NCBI RefSeq assembly: GCF_039537585.1
Contig: NZ_BAABAU010000001.1
Coordinates: 930,001 to 994,000, forward strand
Reading direction: 5' to 3'
Source of the DNA: Frondihabitans peucedani
GTDB taxonomy: Bacteria; Actinomycetota; Actinomycetes; Actinomycetales; Microbacteriaceae
DNA: 64,000 nt
Position 1 is the stretch's first letter, and each line of letters begins with the position of its first letter. This document shows positions 8,783-17,863 of the stretch, piece after piece. The notes under the pieces are model-generated. The model was not told where the DNA came from. It worked only from the letters and a program-made list of their open reading frames with translations, and did no database searches. The position numbers and the translations under genes are program-made.

Positions 8783-9637
8783 CTACTTATATTGGACTAC
8801 CCAGTCGACCTGGATGTGACCGTGTGCCGAAGACGAGACGGCTTTGCCCTCGGTGTTCGTCTCGGCCTGCAGCGTCCAGCGCATCGGCTTGGTCGGCACG
8901 CCGCTCGGCTTCGTGGTCTGCCCGACCAGCTTCCCGTCCCAGTACCAGCGGACGTGGCCGGAGGTCCACTCGGTCACGGCCGTGTGCCATCCGGTGCCCA
9001 TCGTGGGCGCCGCGGTGACGGCCGGCTTGTCGAACTTCATGCCCGAGGCCGTCTGGGTGCCGACGATGGCCGAGGCCGGGTAGATCCTGCTGCCCAGGTT
9101 GCCGTCGGGCCAGTCGATCTCGCCGTCGTTCCACTTGTCGGAGGTCGGCCAGAGCAGAAACGCCATCTTGTAGCCGGCGACGGCGTCGGAGCGGAAGCGG
9201 ATGGCGTAGCGGCCGTAGGTCTGCGCCTTGTAGCCGTTGGGGAGCGGCGCCGCCACGACCGGGCGGCCGTTCCGCGTGCGGAGGTAGTAGTCGAGGTGGC
9301 CGGCAGCGACCGAGAGCACCCGGTTGGGGTCGTAGGTGCCCTTGCCCGAGGTGTCGCTGAAGCCCGAGTAGCCGGCCCAGGTCGAGCCGTAGGTCTTGAC
9401 GAAGGTGCCGAGAGGGGCGTTCTTCGAGAAGTTCTGCGACACCACCGGCTTCCACACGCGCCCGTTGGAGGTCACGTTGCCCGTGGGCATGGCCGTCGAG
9501 GCCGCGTCGGCGGGCTCGGGCACGTGTCCGACGCCGATCACGACCGTCGCAGCGGCCGCGACCGCGGTCAGGAGGGCCGCAGACCTCGCTCGGTGGTGCT
9601 TCTTGCCGCGGTGGTGACCTCGAGCCCGTATGCGCAT
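8783..9637 (-). CDS. Secreted glycoside hydrolase family 16 protein
   Basis: The 284-residue product begins with an Arg/His/Lys-rich n-region and a hydrophobic stretch ending near A-D-A-A, a Sec-type export signal. A GH16 beta-jelly-roll follows (FSKNAPLGTF, YGRYAIRFR, MAFLLWPTS, GWHTAVTEWTSGHVRWYWDG). The catalytic strand reads NDGEIDWPDG. The nucleophile Glu and the Asp helper are present, but the usual second Glu (ExDxxE) is Asp. The start is set by TACGGT, six bases, ATG, so eight codons further upstream (to 9661) are discarded. GH16 enzymes cut beta-1,3/1,4-glucans or galactans. The permease gene is fused head-to-tail behind it. Confidence 0.85.
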   Translation of the reverse strand: MRIRARGHHRGKKHHRARSAALLTAVAAAATVVIGVGHVPEPADAASTAMPTGNVTSNGRVWKPVVSQNFSKNAPLGTFVKTYGSTWAGYSGFSDTSGKGTYDPNRVLSVAAGHLDYYLRTRNGRPVVAAPLPNGYKAQTYGRYAIRFRSDAVAGYKMAFLLWPTSDKWNDGEIDWPDGNLGSRIYPASAIVGTQTASGMKFDKPAVTAAPTMGTGWHTAVTEWTSGHVRWYWDGKLVGQTTKPSGVPTKPMRWTLQAETNTEGKAVSSSAHGHIQVDWVVQYK

Positions 9638-9714
9638 TGCCCGACCGTACCGGCCGGGCACTCCGAGCAGAAGTCCCGTAAATTGAGGACACCGACAGCA
9701 AGGAGCCCCCCATC

Positions 9715-9897
9715 GTGCGCAAATTCCTCTTCAACGGAGCCATCATCTCGGCGGTCTTCAGCGGCATCAGCGCGCTGCGCGCCACCAAGAGCGGTCCGCG
9801 CGACTGGCGCCTCGCACTCCTCTGGCTCGCCTGGGCGGCCTCGACGGCCATCGCCGTCGGGAACGTCGCCGACGCGGCCAGCCACGCCGACGACTAG
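9715..9897 (+). CDS. Small membrane protein, 60 residues, unknown
   Basis: This short gene starts at GTG 9715, eight bases after AAGGAG, with a TAAATT -10-like box near 9678. The protein has a basic N terminus, one moderately hydrophobic stretch (FNGAIISAVFSGISAL) and a clear membrane segment (LALLWLAWAASTAIAVG). It is divergent from the GH16 gene and convergent with the MscS gene. The ribosome-binding site and promoter make it likely to be real. No family was recognised. Confidence 0.6.
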   Translation: MRKFLFNGAIISAVFSGISALRATKSGPRDWRLALLWLAWAASTAIAVGNVADAASHADD

Positions 9898-9909
9898 CCA
9901 CGCCGACGA

Positions 9910-11091
9910 CTATCCCCTGGGCTCGTCCCGTCCCTCCGGGTCGACGGTGGGGATCGACGTCGTGAAGAGCGCAGCGCGCTCGGAGTCCGCGTTCTCCCCG
10001 GTGAACAGCGCCGAGGCTGTGGCCGTAGATCGCTGACCCCGGCCGCCGACGGCCTTCTCGGCCTCGGTCAACTGCACCCGGGTGCGAGGCAGCGACTGCG
10101 GGCTGTGCTCGTGGAGCCACTCGATGAGCTCCTCCCGCACCAGGCAGCGCAGGTCGAACAGGTTCCCGGCGTCGTGGGCCGAGACCAGGATCCGCACGTG
10201 GACGAACCCGCCCACGGCGTCGGTCACCTGGAGTACCTTGACCCGTCCGTCCCAGAGGTCGGTCGCGTCGAGCACGGCGTCGAGTGCCTGGCGCATCCGC
10301 CCCGGCGTCACCCGCCAGTCGAGGTCGAAGTCGACGGCCCCGAGGAGCTCGGAGTTGCGCCTCGTCCAGTTCTCGAACGGCGTCGTGGTGAAGTAGGTCG
10401 AGGGGAGAACGAGGCGCCGGTCGTCCCACACGTGGACGACGATGTAGGTGAGGGTGATCTCCTCGATCCTGCCCCACTGCGTCTCGACGACCACGACGTC
10501 GTCGACCCGGATCGCGTCGCTGAAGGCGAGCTGGATCCCCGCGAAGACGTTCGCGAGCGTCGACTGCGCGGCGAGACCCGCGACCACCGAGACGAGCCCC
10601 GCGCTCGCCAGGACGCTCGCGCCCACGGCCTCCACGCCGGGGAAGCCGAGCAGGATCGCGCCGAGGCCGACGATCACGACCACCGCCACGGTCAGCCGCC
10701 AAATGATCAGGACCTGGGTCCGGACGCGTCTCGCGACCCGGTTGTCCGGCTGGTCGAGCCGGTACCTCGAGAGACCGAGGTCCTCGAGGAAGATGGCCAG
10801 CGACGCCACGAACCAGGCCAGCGCCGCGATGAAGACGCAGCGGAAGGCCTGCTCCACGTAGTCGTGGCCGGGGTACCGGGGCGCGATGTCGTCCATCGCG
10901 GTCGAGAAGGCGGCCCAGACGAGCCCCACGGCGAGGGCCGCCCGGAACGGCCTCCGCACCCTCAGGGTCAGGCGTCGCGCCCAGTCCTCGCGCTTGGCGA
11001 TGACGCGGAGGACGACCGACAGGATCGCCGACACCGCGAACGCGATGACGACGGCGGCGAGCACGGACAGGACGGGTTGGAGCCAGGGCAT
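9910..11091 (-). CDS. Mechanosensitive channel of the MscS family
   Basis: The 393-residue protein has about four to five N-terminal membrane segments. The pore-lining helix (SVLASAGLVSVVAGLAAQSTLANVFAGIQLAFSDAIRVDD has the Ala/Gly-rich MscS TM3 character) is followed by the beta domain (WGRIEEITLTYIVVHVWDDRRLVLPSTYF) and the alpha/beta cytosolic domain. The track-length start (TTG, 11109) is replaced by ATG 11091, which has GGAGG seven bases upstream. A polar tail of about 55 residues follows the conserved part. Such channels open on osmotic downshock. Confidence 0.88.
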   Translation of the reverse strand: MPWLQPVLSVLAAVVIAFAVSAILSVVLRVIAKREDWARRLTLRVRRPFRAALAVGLVWAAFSTAMDDIAPRYPGHDYVEQAFRCVFIAALAWFVASLAIFLEDLGLSRYRLDQPDNRVARRVRTQVLIIWRLTVAVVVIVGLGAILLGFPGVEAVGASVLASAGLVSVVAGLAAQSTLANVFAGIQLAFSDAIRVDDVVVVETQWGRIEEITLTYIVVHVWDDRRLVLPSTYFTTTPFENWTRRNSELLGAVDFDLDWRVTPGRMRQALDAVLDATDLWDGRVKVLQVTDAVGGFVHVRILVSAHDAGNLFDLRCLVREELIEWLHEHSPQSLPRTRVQLTEAEKAVGGRGQRSTATASALFTGENADSERAALFTTSIPTVDPEGRDEPRG

Positions 11092-11155
11092 CGACATGCC
11101 TCCAGCCAAGCAGACGCCCGGCCGTGCGATCGGGACGGGTGCCGAGCCGGGCCGG

Positions 11156-11392
11156 TCAGATGGAGCGGGGCCGCTGGCGGAGCGCTTCGAGGGCCAGGCC
11201 GTGCGTGGCGTAGCAGCCGACCTCGCGGGCCGCGGAGAGGTGCGTGCCGCGAAGGGCCGCGTAGCCGTTCCACTGGGTGCGGATGAAGCCGAGGACGGTG
11301 GGGCCGTTCTGCACCTGGGTCAGGCTGTCGGTCAGTGCTCTGGTGCTGATCTCCACCGGGCGGCGGAGCGGTTCGAATCGTGCGAGTGTCAC
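11156..11392 (-). CDS. Small conserved hypothetical protein
   Basis: The 78-residue soluble protein begins MTLARFEPLRRPVEIST and ends in a helical, Arg-rich tail. I place the start at GTG 11392, because TAGTTT lies seven bases upstream in the leaderless arrangement. The 15 codons further upstream look non-coding. It lies between the MscS gene (same strand) and the divergent permease gene. Composition is balanced rather than the Arg/Ala-rich pattern of shadow frames, which supports a real gene. Function is unknown. Confidence 0.5.
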   Translation of the reverse strand: MTLARFEPLRRPVEISTRALTDSLTQVQNGPTVLGFIRTQWNGYAALRGTHLSAAREVGCYATHGLALEALRQRPRSI

Positions 11393-11517
11393 GCAGACCA
11401 AACTATTCGTCTCGCCCCTGGGGCGACCGGCCGCCACCTGTCCATCCGCTGACGATTCGGCGAGGCCCCCGGAAGTGCCGACTGGCGGTCGGCTGTGAGG
11501 ACGGGTAGCGTGCCCGG

Positions 11518-13074
11518 ATGACGACCCCCACGACGGGGGGCGCGAGCGCCCCCGACACAGCCCCCGACGACTTCGTCGCGCAGGACTTCTCGCACGAGCA
11601 GAGCGGTTTCCAGCACGGTCTGAAGCCGCGTCAGCTGCAGATGATCGCGATCGGCGGCGCCATCGGCACAGGGCTCTTCCTCGGCGCCGGCGGGCGGCTG
11701 AACTCGGCCGGCCCGGCCCTCGCGATCGTGTTCGCCGTCTGCGGCGTCTTCGCGTTCTTCATCCTGCGCGCCCTCGGCGAGCTCGTCCTGCACCGCCCGT
11801 CGTCCGGATCGTTCGTGTCGTACGCACGCGAGTTCTTCGGCGAGAAGTTCGCCTATGCGGCGGGGTGGATGTACTTCCTGAACTGGGCGATGACCGCGAT
11901 CGTCGACACGACCGCGGTGGCGCTCTACCTCTACTACTGGAAGCCGTTCACCTCGGCGCCGCAGTGGCTGCTCGCCCTCGTCGCCCTCGCCGTCGTGCTG
12001 TCGGTCAATCTCCTGGCGGTCAAGGTCTTCGGCGAGCTCGAATTCTGGTTCGCCCTCATCAAGGTCACCGCCCTGGTGCTGTTCCTCGTCATCGGGGTCG
12101 TCTGGCTCGTGTTCGCGTTCCCGGTCACGCACGACGGAGACCCCGTGAACACGGGTCTCGCCGTGATCCGCGACACCGGTGTCTTCCCCCACGGGCTCCT
12201 GCCCGCGGTCATCGTCGTGCAGGGCGTCGTCTTCGCCTACGCCGCGATCGAGCTCGTCGGCACCGCCTCCGGCGAGACGCAGGACCCGGAGAAGGTCGTG
12301 CCCCGCGCCATCAACACGGTGATCATCCGGATCGCCGTCTTCTACGTCGGCTCGATCGTGCTGCTGTCGCTGCTGCTCCCGTACACCGCCTACAAGGCCG
12401 GGACGAGCCCGTTCGTCACGTTCTTCTCGAGCATCGGCAACCCGCACGTCGGTGCGATCGTCGGCTCGATCATGAACTTCGTCGTCCTGACGGCTGCGCT
12501 CTCCAGCCTCAACGCCGGCCTCTTCTCGACCGGCCGGGTGCTGCACTCGATGGGCATGAACGGCTCCGCGCCGAAGTTCACCACCGTCATGTCGAAGGGC
12601 GGGGTCCCGTACGGCGGCATCCTGCTGACCTCGGCGATCACGCTGCTCGGCGTCGCGCTCAACGCGATGGTCGGCGCCTCGACCGCGTTCGAGATCGTGC
12701 TCAACATCTCGGCGCTCGGCATCCTGACCGCGTGGGGCACGATCATCCTGTGCCAGATGCGCCTGCGGCGCTGGGCCAAGGAGGGCAAGGCAAAGGAGCC
12801 GAGGTTCCGCCTGCCCGGCGCGCCCTACACGAGCTGGCTGACGCTCGCGTTCCTCGTCGCGGTGCTCGTGCTCATGGCCATCGACTGGCCGATCGGGAGC
12901 ATCACGGTGGCGTCGCTCGTCATCATCATCCCGCTGCTCGTCCTGGGATGGTTCCTGCAGCGCGACCGGATCCTGCAGATCGCCTCGATCCGCGAGGGAG
13001 TGACCGGGCCGTTCCCGATCACCGGCCGCGACGCGGCGAACCAGGTGTCGCGCGAGGACGGCGACGAGGGCTAG
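11518..13074 (+). CDS. ansP: Amino acid permease, APC superfamily (L-asparagine permease type)
   Basis: The 518-residue protein has twelve predicted membrane segments and the AAT-family hallmark [20 protein letters not shown] at residues about 38-57. The unwound helix-1 motif is [12 protein letters not shown]. The following stretch [20 protein letters not shown] with [16 protein letters not shown] is very like AnsP of Streptomyces and Mycobacterium, so asparagine (or a related amide or neutral amino acid) is the likely substrate. The start is leaderless: TAGCGT, six bases, ATG. The neighbour on the left is divergent and the one on the right convergent, so it is monocistronic. Confidence 0.85.
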   Translation: MTTPTTGGASAPDTAPDDFVAQDFSHEQSGFQHGLKPRQLQMIAIGGAIGTGLFLGAGGRLNSAGPALAIVFAVCGVFAFFILRALGELVLHRPSSGSFVSYAREFFGEKFAYAAGWMYFLNWAMTAIVDTTAVALYLYYWKPFTSAPQWLLALVALAVVLSVNLLAVKVFGELEFWFALIKVTALVLFLVIGVVWLVFAFPVTHDGDPVNTGLAVIRDTGVFPHGLLPAVIVVQGVVFAYAAIELVGTASGETQDPEKVVPRAINTVIIRIAVFYVGSIVLLSLLLPYTAYKAGTSPFVTFFSSIGNPHVGAIVGSIMNFVVLTAALSSLNAGLFSTGRVLHSMGMNGSAPKFTTVMSKGGVPYGGILLTSAITLLGVALNAMVGASTAFEIVLNISALGILTAWGTIILCQMRLRRWAKEGKAKEPRFRLPGAPYTSWLTLAFLVAVLVLMAIDWPIGSITVASLVIIIPLLVLGWFLQRDRILQIASIREGVTGPFPITGRDAANQVSREDGDEG

Positions 13075-13086
13075 GCGGGCAGCCGC

Positions 13087-13641
13087 TCAGGCGTCGTCGG
13101 CGTCGTCGGCGACGTCCGCCCACGCCGCCAGGTGCTCCGCGGCGAGCGCGAGGTAGACCTCGGCGTTCGCCCGCACCTTCGCGACCTCGTCGTCGGTGAG
13201 GTCGCGACGCACCCGGCCCGGGACGCCGGCGACCAGCGAGCGCGGCGGGATCACGGTGCCCTCGAGGACGACCGTGCCCGCGGCGACGAGCGACTCGCGA
13301 CCGACGACGGCGCCGTTGAGGATCGTCGCACCCATGCCGACGAGCACGTCGTCCTCGATCGTGCAGCCGTGGACCACGGCGCCGTGTCCGACGCTCACGC
13401 CGCGGCCGAGCCGGGCGGGCTTCCCGGCGTCGCAGTGGACCGACACGTTGTCCTGGAGGTTCGTGCCCTCCCCCACCGTGATCGAGTCGACGTCCGCCCG
13501 CAGGACCGCGCCGTAGAAGACGCTCGCTCCGGCGGCGAGCGAGACCGCGCCCACGAGGGTGGCGCCCGGGGCGACGAAGGCGGTGGGGTCGATCGAGGGC
13601 GCACGGCCGCGGAAGGGCAGGACGTGGGAGTCGGTGTTCAT
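13087..13641 (-). CDS. Gamma-class carbonic anhydrase family protein
   Basis: The 184-residue left-handed beta-helix protein carries hexapeptide repeats throughout. The three metal-binding histidines are His69 (VSVHCD), His86 and His91 (SVGHGAVVHGC), as expected for the gamma-CA/YrdA/PaaY group. A C-terminal helix follows. Many YrdA-like members bind zinc or iron but show little CO2 hydration, so the activity is not certain. The start is CAGGCT, six bases, ATG. It is divergent from the glutathione peroxidase gene, 65 bases away. Confidence 0.9.
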   Translation of the reverse strand: MNTDSHVLPFRGRAPSIDPTAFVAPGATLVGAVSLAAGASVFYGAVLRADVDSITVGEGTNLQDNVSVHCDAGKPARLGRGVSVGHGAVVHGCTIEDDVLVGMGATILNGAVVGRESLVAAGTVVLEGTVIPPRSLVAGVPGRVRRDLTDDEVAKVRANAEVYLALAAEHLAAWADVADDADDA

Positions 13642-13706
13642 GCCGCCAGCCTGTCACTTTCCCGAGACGGGAGGTCGCTCCGGGGCCTCCGTCCTAGAGT
13701 TCCGGT

Positions 13707-14192
13707 ATGAGCCTCGACGACATCGAACTGACCACCCTCCGCGGCGACGAGACCACGTTCGGGGAGTTCTCCGACAAGGTCGTGCTCGTCGTGAACGTCG
13801 CCTCGCGATGCGGCCTGGCGCCGCAGTACGAGAAGCTCGAGGCGCTGCAGAAGGAGTACGGCGAGCGCGGGTTCACGGTCATCGGGTTCCCGAGCAACCA
13901 GTTCCTGCAGGAGCTCGGCACGGCCGAGAAGATCGAGGAGTACTGCTCGGCGACCTGGGGCGTCACCTTCCCGATGATGGAGAAGGTCAAGGTCAACGGC
14001 CGGTCGGAGCACCCGCTCTACACGGAGCTGAAGAAGACGCCCGACGCGTCCGGCAAGGCCGGCCGGGTGTCGTGGAACTTCGAGAAGTTCCTCGTGACGC
14101 CCGACGGCACCGTCCGGCGCTTCCGGCCGACGACCGAGCCCGACGCCCCCGAGATCGTGTCGGCCATCGAAGAGGCGCTCGTCACGGCGTAG
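13707..14192 (+). CDS. Glutathione peroxidase family thiol peroxidase
   Basis: The 161-residue thioredoxin-fold peroxidase has catalytic Cys35 in NVASRCG, the conserved FPSNQF segment (Gln65), and WNFEKFLV with the catalytic Trp and Asn. The loop after NQF is a few residues shorter than in the canonical GGQEPG form. Members with Cys in place of selenocysteine usually use thioredoxin, or mycothiol/mycoredoxin in actinobacteria, rather than glutathione. It reduces organic and lipid hydroperoxides in the cytosol. The start is TAGAGT, six bases, ATG. Confidence 0.92.
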   Translation: MSLDDIELTTLRGDETTFGEFSDKVVLVVNVASRCGLAPQYEKLEALQKEYGERGFTVIGFPSNQFLQELGTAEKIEEYCSATWGVTFPMMEKVKVNGRSEHPLYTELKKTPDASGKAGRVSWNFEKFLVTPDGTVRRFRPTTEPDAPEIVSAIEEALVTA

Positions 14193-14247
14193 CCCTCCGA
14201 GAAGGGCGTAGCCCCGCCTGCCGCGCCCGCGGCACTACCATTCGGGC

Positions 14248-15570
14248 ATGGAACCGAGCGCCGTCGAGAGGCTCCAGGCTCTGATCAGGATCCCCACGGT
14301 CTCGTCGAGAGACCCTGAGGCGGTCGACCACGCCTCCTTCGACGCCTTCCTCCGCACCCTGCGCGAGCTCTACCCGAGGCTGCACGCCGACCTCGAGGTG
14401 ACGTCCGTCGAGCGGCACGGACTCCTCGTCCGCTGGCCGGGTCGCTCCTCGGAGGCGCCCGTCGTCCTGATGGCGCACCTCGACGTGGTGCCTGTCGCCG
14501 ACACCGACCCGTGGACGAGGCCCGCGTTCGGCGGCGACCTCGTCGACGGCGCGGTCTGGGGCCGCGGGACCCTCGACGACAAGGGTGCCCTGACCGCGAT
14601 CTGCGAGGCGGTCGAGGCGCTCCTCGAGGAGGGCTTCGTGCCCGCTCGCGACGTCTGGCTGTCGTTCGGCTGCGACGAGGAGGTCTCGGGCAGCGCCGCC
14701 CGGGCCGCGGCCGTCCGGTTGACCTCTCGCGGTGTGCGGCCGTGGTTCGTCCTCGACGAGGGCGGTGCCGTGGCGCACGGGGCGTTCCCCGGCGTCGGGA
14801 CGCCCGTCGCGGTGATCGGCGTCGCCGAGAAGGGGACGACGTCGCTCCTGCTGCGCGCGACCGGCCGCGGGGGCCACGCCTCCACGCCGCGACGACTCGG
14901 CCCGACGGCCAGGATCGCGCGCGCCGTGTCGAGGCTCGACGCCTCCCCGATGCCGTCCCGCCTTCCCGACACCACGGCCGTGATGCTGGCCCGGCTGGCC
15001 CCGCATGCGAAGCTGCCGCTCCGCAGCCTCCTGGCCCGGGCGGGCAGGATCGGGCCCGTCGTCGCCCGAGCCCTCGTCGCGGCCGGCCCGGAGTCGGCGG
15101 CCATGACCCGCACGACCTTCGCCCTCACGACCCTGGAGGGGTCCCCCGCCCTCAACGTCATCGCGGCGACCGCGACTGCGGGAGTGAACGTCCGCATCCT
15201 GGTGGGCGACACGGTGGACGACGCCGTGCGGCACGTCCGGCGGGCGATCGCCGACCGCCGCGTCGAGATCGAGGTGGTGGAGCGGGGCGAGCCGAGCCCG
15301 GTGTCGCCGCTCGATGACGCCTTCCGGCTGCTCGAACGGACCGTCGCCGGTGTCTTCCCGGACGCCGTCCCGGCGCCGTACATCATGATGGCGGCGACCG
15401 ACTCGCAGTTCTTCACCGGCCTCTGCGACCGGGTGTACCGCTTCGTGCCGTTCCGGATGACGAAGGAGCAGCGGGCCTCGATCCACTCGTTCGACGAGCA
15501 CCTGGAGGTCGAGGCGTTCCTCGACGGGATCACCTGGTACCGGCGCCTCCTCGAGGGGCTCCCGTCGTGA
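14248..15570 (+). CDS. M20-family zinc metallopeptidase (dipeptidase/carboxypeptidase type)
   Basis: The 440-residue two-domain enzyme has zinc ligands and catalytic residues in order: His77 and Asp79 (MAHLDVVPV), Asp110/Asp111 (GTLDDKGAL), Glu144/Glu145 (CDEEVSGS) and a late histidine. The dimerisation domain sits around residues 200-330. It resembles PM20D1/CPS1-like M20 peptidases that hydrolyse N-acylated amino acids or dipeptides. No signal peptide is visible, so it is probably cytosolic. The start is TACCAT, six bases, ATG. The last codon overlaps the start of the following MFS gene (GTGA), suggesting a shared task such as uptake or export of its product. Confidence 0.85.
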   Translation: MEPSAVERLQALIRIPTVSSRDPEAVDHASFDAFLRTLRELYPRLHADLEVTSVERHGLLVRWPGRSSEAPVVLMAHLDVVPVADTDPWTRPAFGGDLVDGAVWGRGTLDDKGALTAICEAVEALLEEGFVPARDVWLSFGCDEEVSGSAARAAAVRLTSRGVRPWFVLDEGGAVAHGAFPGVGTPVAVIGVAEKGTTSLLLRATGRGGHASTPRRLGPTARIARAVSRLDASPMPSRLPDTTAVMLARLAPHAKLPLRSLLARAGRIGPVVARALVAAGPESAAMTRTTFALTTLEGSPALNVIAATATAGVNVRILVGDTVDDAVRHVRRAIADRRVEIEVVERGEPSPVSPLDDAFRLLERTVAGVFPDAVPAPYIMMAATDSQFFTGLCDRVYRFVPFRMTKEQRASIHSFDEHLEVEAFLDGITWYRRLLEGLPS

Positions 15571-17024
15571 CCGCGTCCGCCGGGCCCCGGCTGGCGAGAC
15601 CCGCGTCGGGCCTCGTCGCCGTGGTCGGGTTCCTCGTCTGCGTGGAGGTGGCGAGCGGGGTCCTGCAGGGCTTCTACACGCCGGTCTGGCGGGAGGTCGC
15701 CGACCACCTCGACATCCGCGCGGGAGACGTCAACTGGTTCGAGGCGGCCCAGCTCATCGTGTCGGCCCTCGCCGTCCCGTTCCTCGCCCTGCTCGGCGAC
15801 ATCGTCGGCCACAAGAGGGTCCTCCTGATCGCGACCGCGGCGACCGCGCTCGGATCGTGGATCCTCGTGGTCAGTCCGACCTTCACGGCGTTCCTCGTCG
15901 GCTACGCGATCCAGGGCGCGTACGTCGTCTGGCTCCCGCTCGAGGTGGCGATCGTGTACCGGCGGACGGCCGGGAGCGGAGCGCAGGACCGCCTCACCAG
16001 GCGGGCCGCGGCGATCCTGGTGGTCGCCCTCTACGTCGCGATCATCGCCGCGTCGCTCGCCTCGGGGAACCTCGCGGACGTCCTGCCCGTCGCCGGCATG
16101 CTGGCGATCCCGGCCGGCGTCGTGACGATCTGCCTGGTGCTGGTGTGGGTGGGCGTCGAGGACCGGCCGGGCACGCACGACGCCGGGTTCGACCGGGCGG
16201 GGCTCGCGCTCCTGACGCTGCTGCTCGGCCTCGTGATGGCGGCTCTGATCGTGATCCGGGTGCTCGGGCCGGGGTTCTGGCCCGCCTGGCTCCTGCTCGC
16301 CGCGGGGATCGCGGTGGTGGTCCCGTTCGCGCGGTACGAGCGGCGGCTGGCCGAGCCGCTCATCGACGTCGACCTCCTGCTGTCGAAGCGGCAGTGGCCG
16401 CTGCAGGCGGCGTCGTTCCTGCTCGGGGTGTCGGTGCTCGGGGCGCAGGTGCCGCTGTCGACGTTCGCCCGCACCGACCCGGCCGAGGCGGGCTACGGGC
16501 TCGGGCTCCGCGCGTCCGCGGTGTCGATCCTGATCGCCGTCTACATCCTGATGGCCATCGTCGGGGCGGCCCTGCTGCCGGTCGCCTCCAGGATCCTCGG
16601 CCCCCGCGTCGCCCTCATCGTCGCCGCGCTCCTGGTCGGGCTCGGCTACGGGCTGTTCGTGCCCTCCCACGGCAGCCCCGGCGGAGTGCTGGTCAACATG
16701 ATGATCGCCGGCGTCGGAACCGGCCTGCTCGTCGCGGCGCTCCCCGCGGCTGCGGCCTCCGCGGCACCCGCCGACCGCACCGGGTTCGCGACCGGCATGA
16801 CCAACACGGTGAAGACCGTCGGCGGGGCCATCGCCTCGGCGGTGTTCGCGATCTCGCTCGCCTCCACCGGGGTGTCGACCGACCCGGCCGTCGTCGACAC
16901 CTCGACGCCGACGCCGCTGTCGGGCTACCTCGCCGCGTGGTCGGTCTGCGCGGTCACGGCCGTGCTCGCCGGGGTCGTGCTGGCCGCCCTGCCGCGGAAG
17001 CCCGCGCCGGCAGAGCGCGCCTGA
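15567..17024 (+). CDS. MFS transporter, 14-helix (DHA2-like)
   Basis: The 485-residue protein has about 14 hydrophobic segments. MFS motif A-like residues occur after helix 2 (LALLGDIVGHKRVLL, the GDxxGxxR pattern). The long form and the conserved late segment (AAASAAPADRTGFATGMTNTVKTVGGA has the motif-C-like SAAxxxR/TGxATGxxN flavour of drug-H+ antiporters) suggest an exporter of the DHA2 type. Its GTG start overlaps the peptidase stop by four bases, so it is translationally coupled. The cargo is unknown. Confidence 0.85.
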   Translation: MTASAGPRLARPASGLVAVVGFLVCVEVASGVLQGFYTPVWREVADHLDIRAGDVNWFEAAQLIVSALAVPFLALLGDIVGHKRVLLIATAATALGSWILVVSPTFTAFLVGYAIQGAYVVWLPLEVAIVYRRTAGSGAQDRLTRRAAAILVVALYVAIIAASLASGNLADVLPVAGMLAIPAGVVTICLVLVWVGVEDRPGTHDAGFDRAGLALLTLLLGLVMAALIVIRVLGPGFWPAWLLLAAGIAVVVPFARYERRLAEPLIDVDLLLSKRQWPLQAASFLLGVSVLGAQVPLSTFARTDPAEAGYGLGLRASAVSILIAVYILMAIVGAALLPVASRILGPRVALIVAALLVGLGYGLFVPSHGSPGGVLVNMMIAGVGTGLLVAALPAAAASAAPADRTGFATGMTNTVKTVGGAIASAVFAISLASTGVSTDPAVVDTSTPTPLSGYLAAWSVCAVTAVLAGVVLAALPRKPAPAERA

Positions 17025-17031
17025 AGCGCTC

Positions 17032-17853
17032 CTACTGCCACCAGGAGTCGAACGGCGTCACCGGCAGCTCGCGCTTGTGGCGGGTCTGCAGGTAGCGCGT
17101 CTCGAGCGCCTCGGCGGCGGTCTCGTCGACGTCCTTCCCCTCGAGGTAGTCGTCGATCACGTCGTAGGTCAGCCCGAGGTTGTCCTCGTCGGTCTGCCCC
17201 GGGTTCTCGTCGAGCAGGTCGGCGGTCGGGGCCTTCAGGTACAGCCGCTCGGGCGCGTCGAGGTGGCGGAGGAGCTCCTTGCCCTGGCGCTTCGAGAGGC
17301 CGGTGAGCGGCAGGATGTCGGCGCCGCCGTCGCCGAACTTGGTGAAGAAGCCCGTCACGGCCTCGGCGGCGTGGTCGGTGCCGACCACGAGCATCCTGCT
17401 CTGGCCCGCCAGGGCGTACTGCGCGATCATCCGCGACCGCGCCTTCACGTTGCCCTTGTTGAAGTCGGAGATGCCGGTGCCGGTCGCGCGCAGGAACTCG
17501 GCCTGGAAGCCGTCGACGGCGCCCTTGATGTCGAAGGTGACGGTCTGCTGCGGGCGGATGAACGACAGCGCGAGGACGGCGTCCTCCTCGTCGGCCTGCA
17601 CCCCGTGAGGCAGCCGCACGGCGACGAAGGAGACCTCGTGGCCCCGGTCGGCGAGCCGCTCGACCGCGAGCTGGCAGAGGCGCCCGGCGAGGGAGGAGTC
17701 CTGACCGCCGCTGATGCCGAGCACGAGGCCCGCGGCGCCGGTCGACTCGATGTAGGAGGTGAGGAAGGTCACGCGGCGCTCGATCTCGGCCGCCGGATCG
17801 ACGGTCGGTGCGACGTGGAGTTCTTCGACGATGTGCTTCTGCAGTGGCCTCAT
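17032..17853 (-). CDS. nadE: Ammonia-dependent NAD+ synthetase
   Basis: The 273-residue enzyme amidates nicotinic acid adenine dinucleotide with ATP and ammonia. The PP-loop SGGQDSS (about residue 45-51) binds the pyrophosphate of ATP. Other NadE signatures are the [10 protein letters not shown] segment, [26 protein letters not shown], and [15 protein letters not shown]. There is no glutaminase domain, so it is the short, NH3-dependent form. The start lies 10 bases after the GntR gene, and the TAG stop of that gene doubles as the first three bases of a TAGCGT -10 element seven bases before the ATG. The gene may therefore have its own leaderless promoter. Confidence 0.95.
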   Translation of the reverse strand: MRPLQKHIVEELHVAPTVDPAAEIERRVTFLTSYIESTGAAGLVLGISGGQDSSLAGRLCQLAVERLADRGHEVSFVAVRLPHGVQADEEDAVLALSFIRPQQTVTFDIKGAVDGFQAEFLRATGTGISDFNKGNVKARSRMIAQYALAGQSRMLVVGTDHAAEAVTGFFTKFGDGGADILPLTGLSKRQGKELLRHLDAPERLYLKAPTADLLDENPGQTDEDNLGLTYDVIDDYLEGKDVDETAAEALETRYLQTRHKRELPVTPFDSWWQ

Positions 17854-17863
17854 GGGGTCAACG

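Noticed and set aside
7745-10036. 763-codon plus-strand frame over permease and GH16 genes
   Set aside because: Acidic/Arg-rich shadow of two well-supported minus-strand genes.
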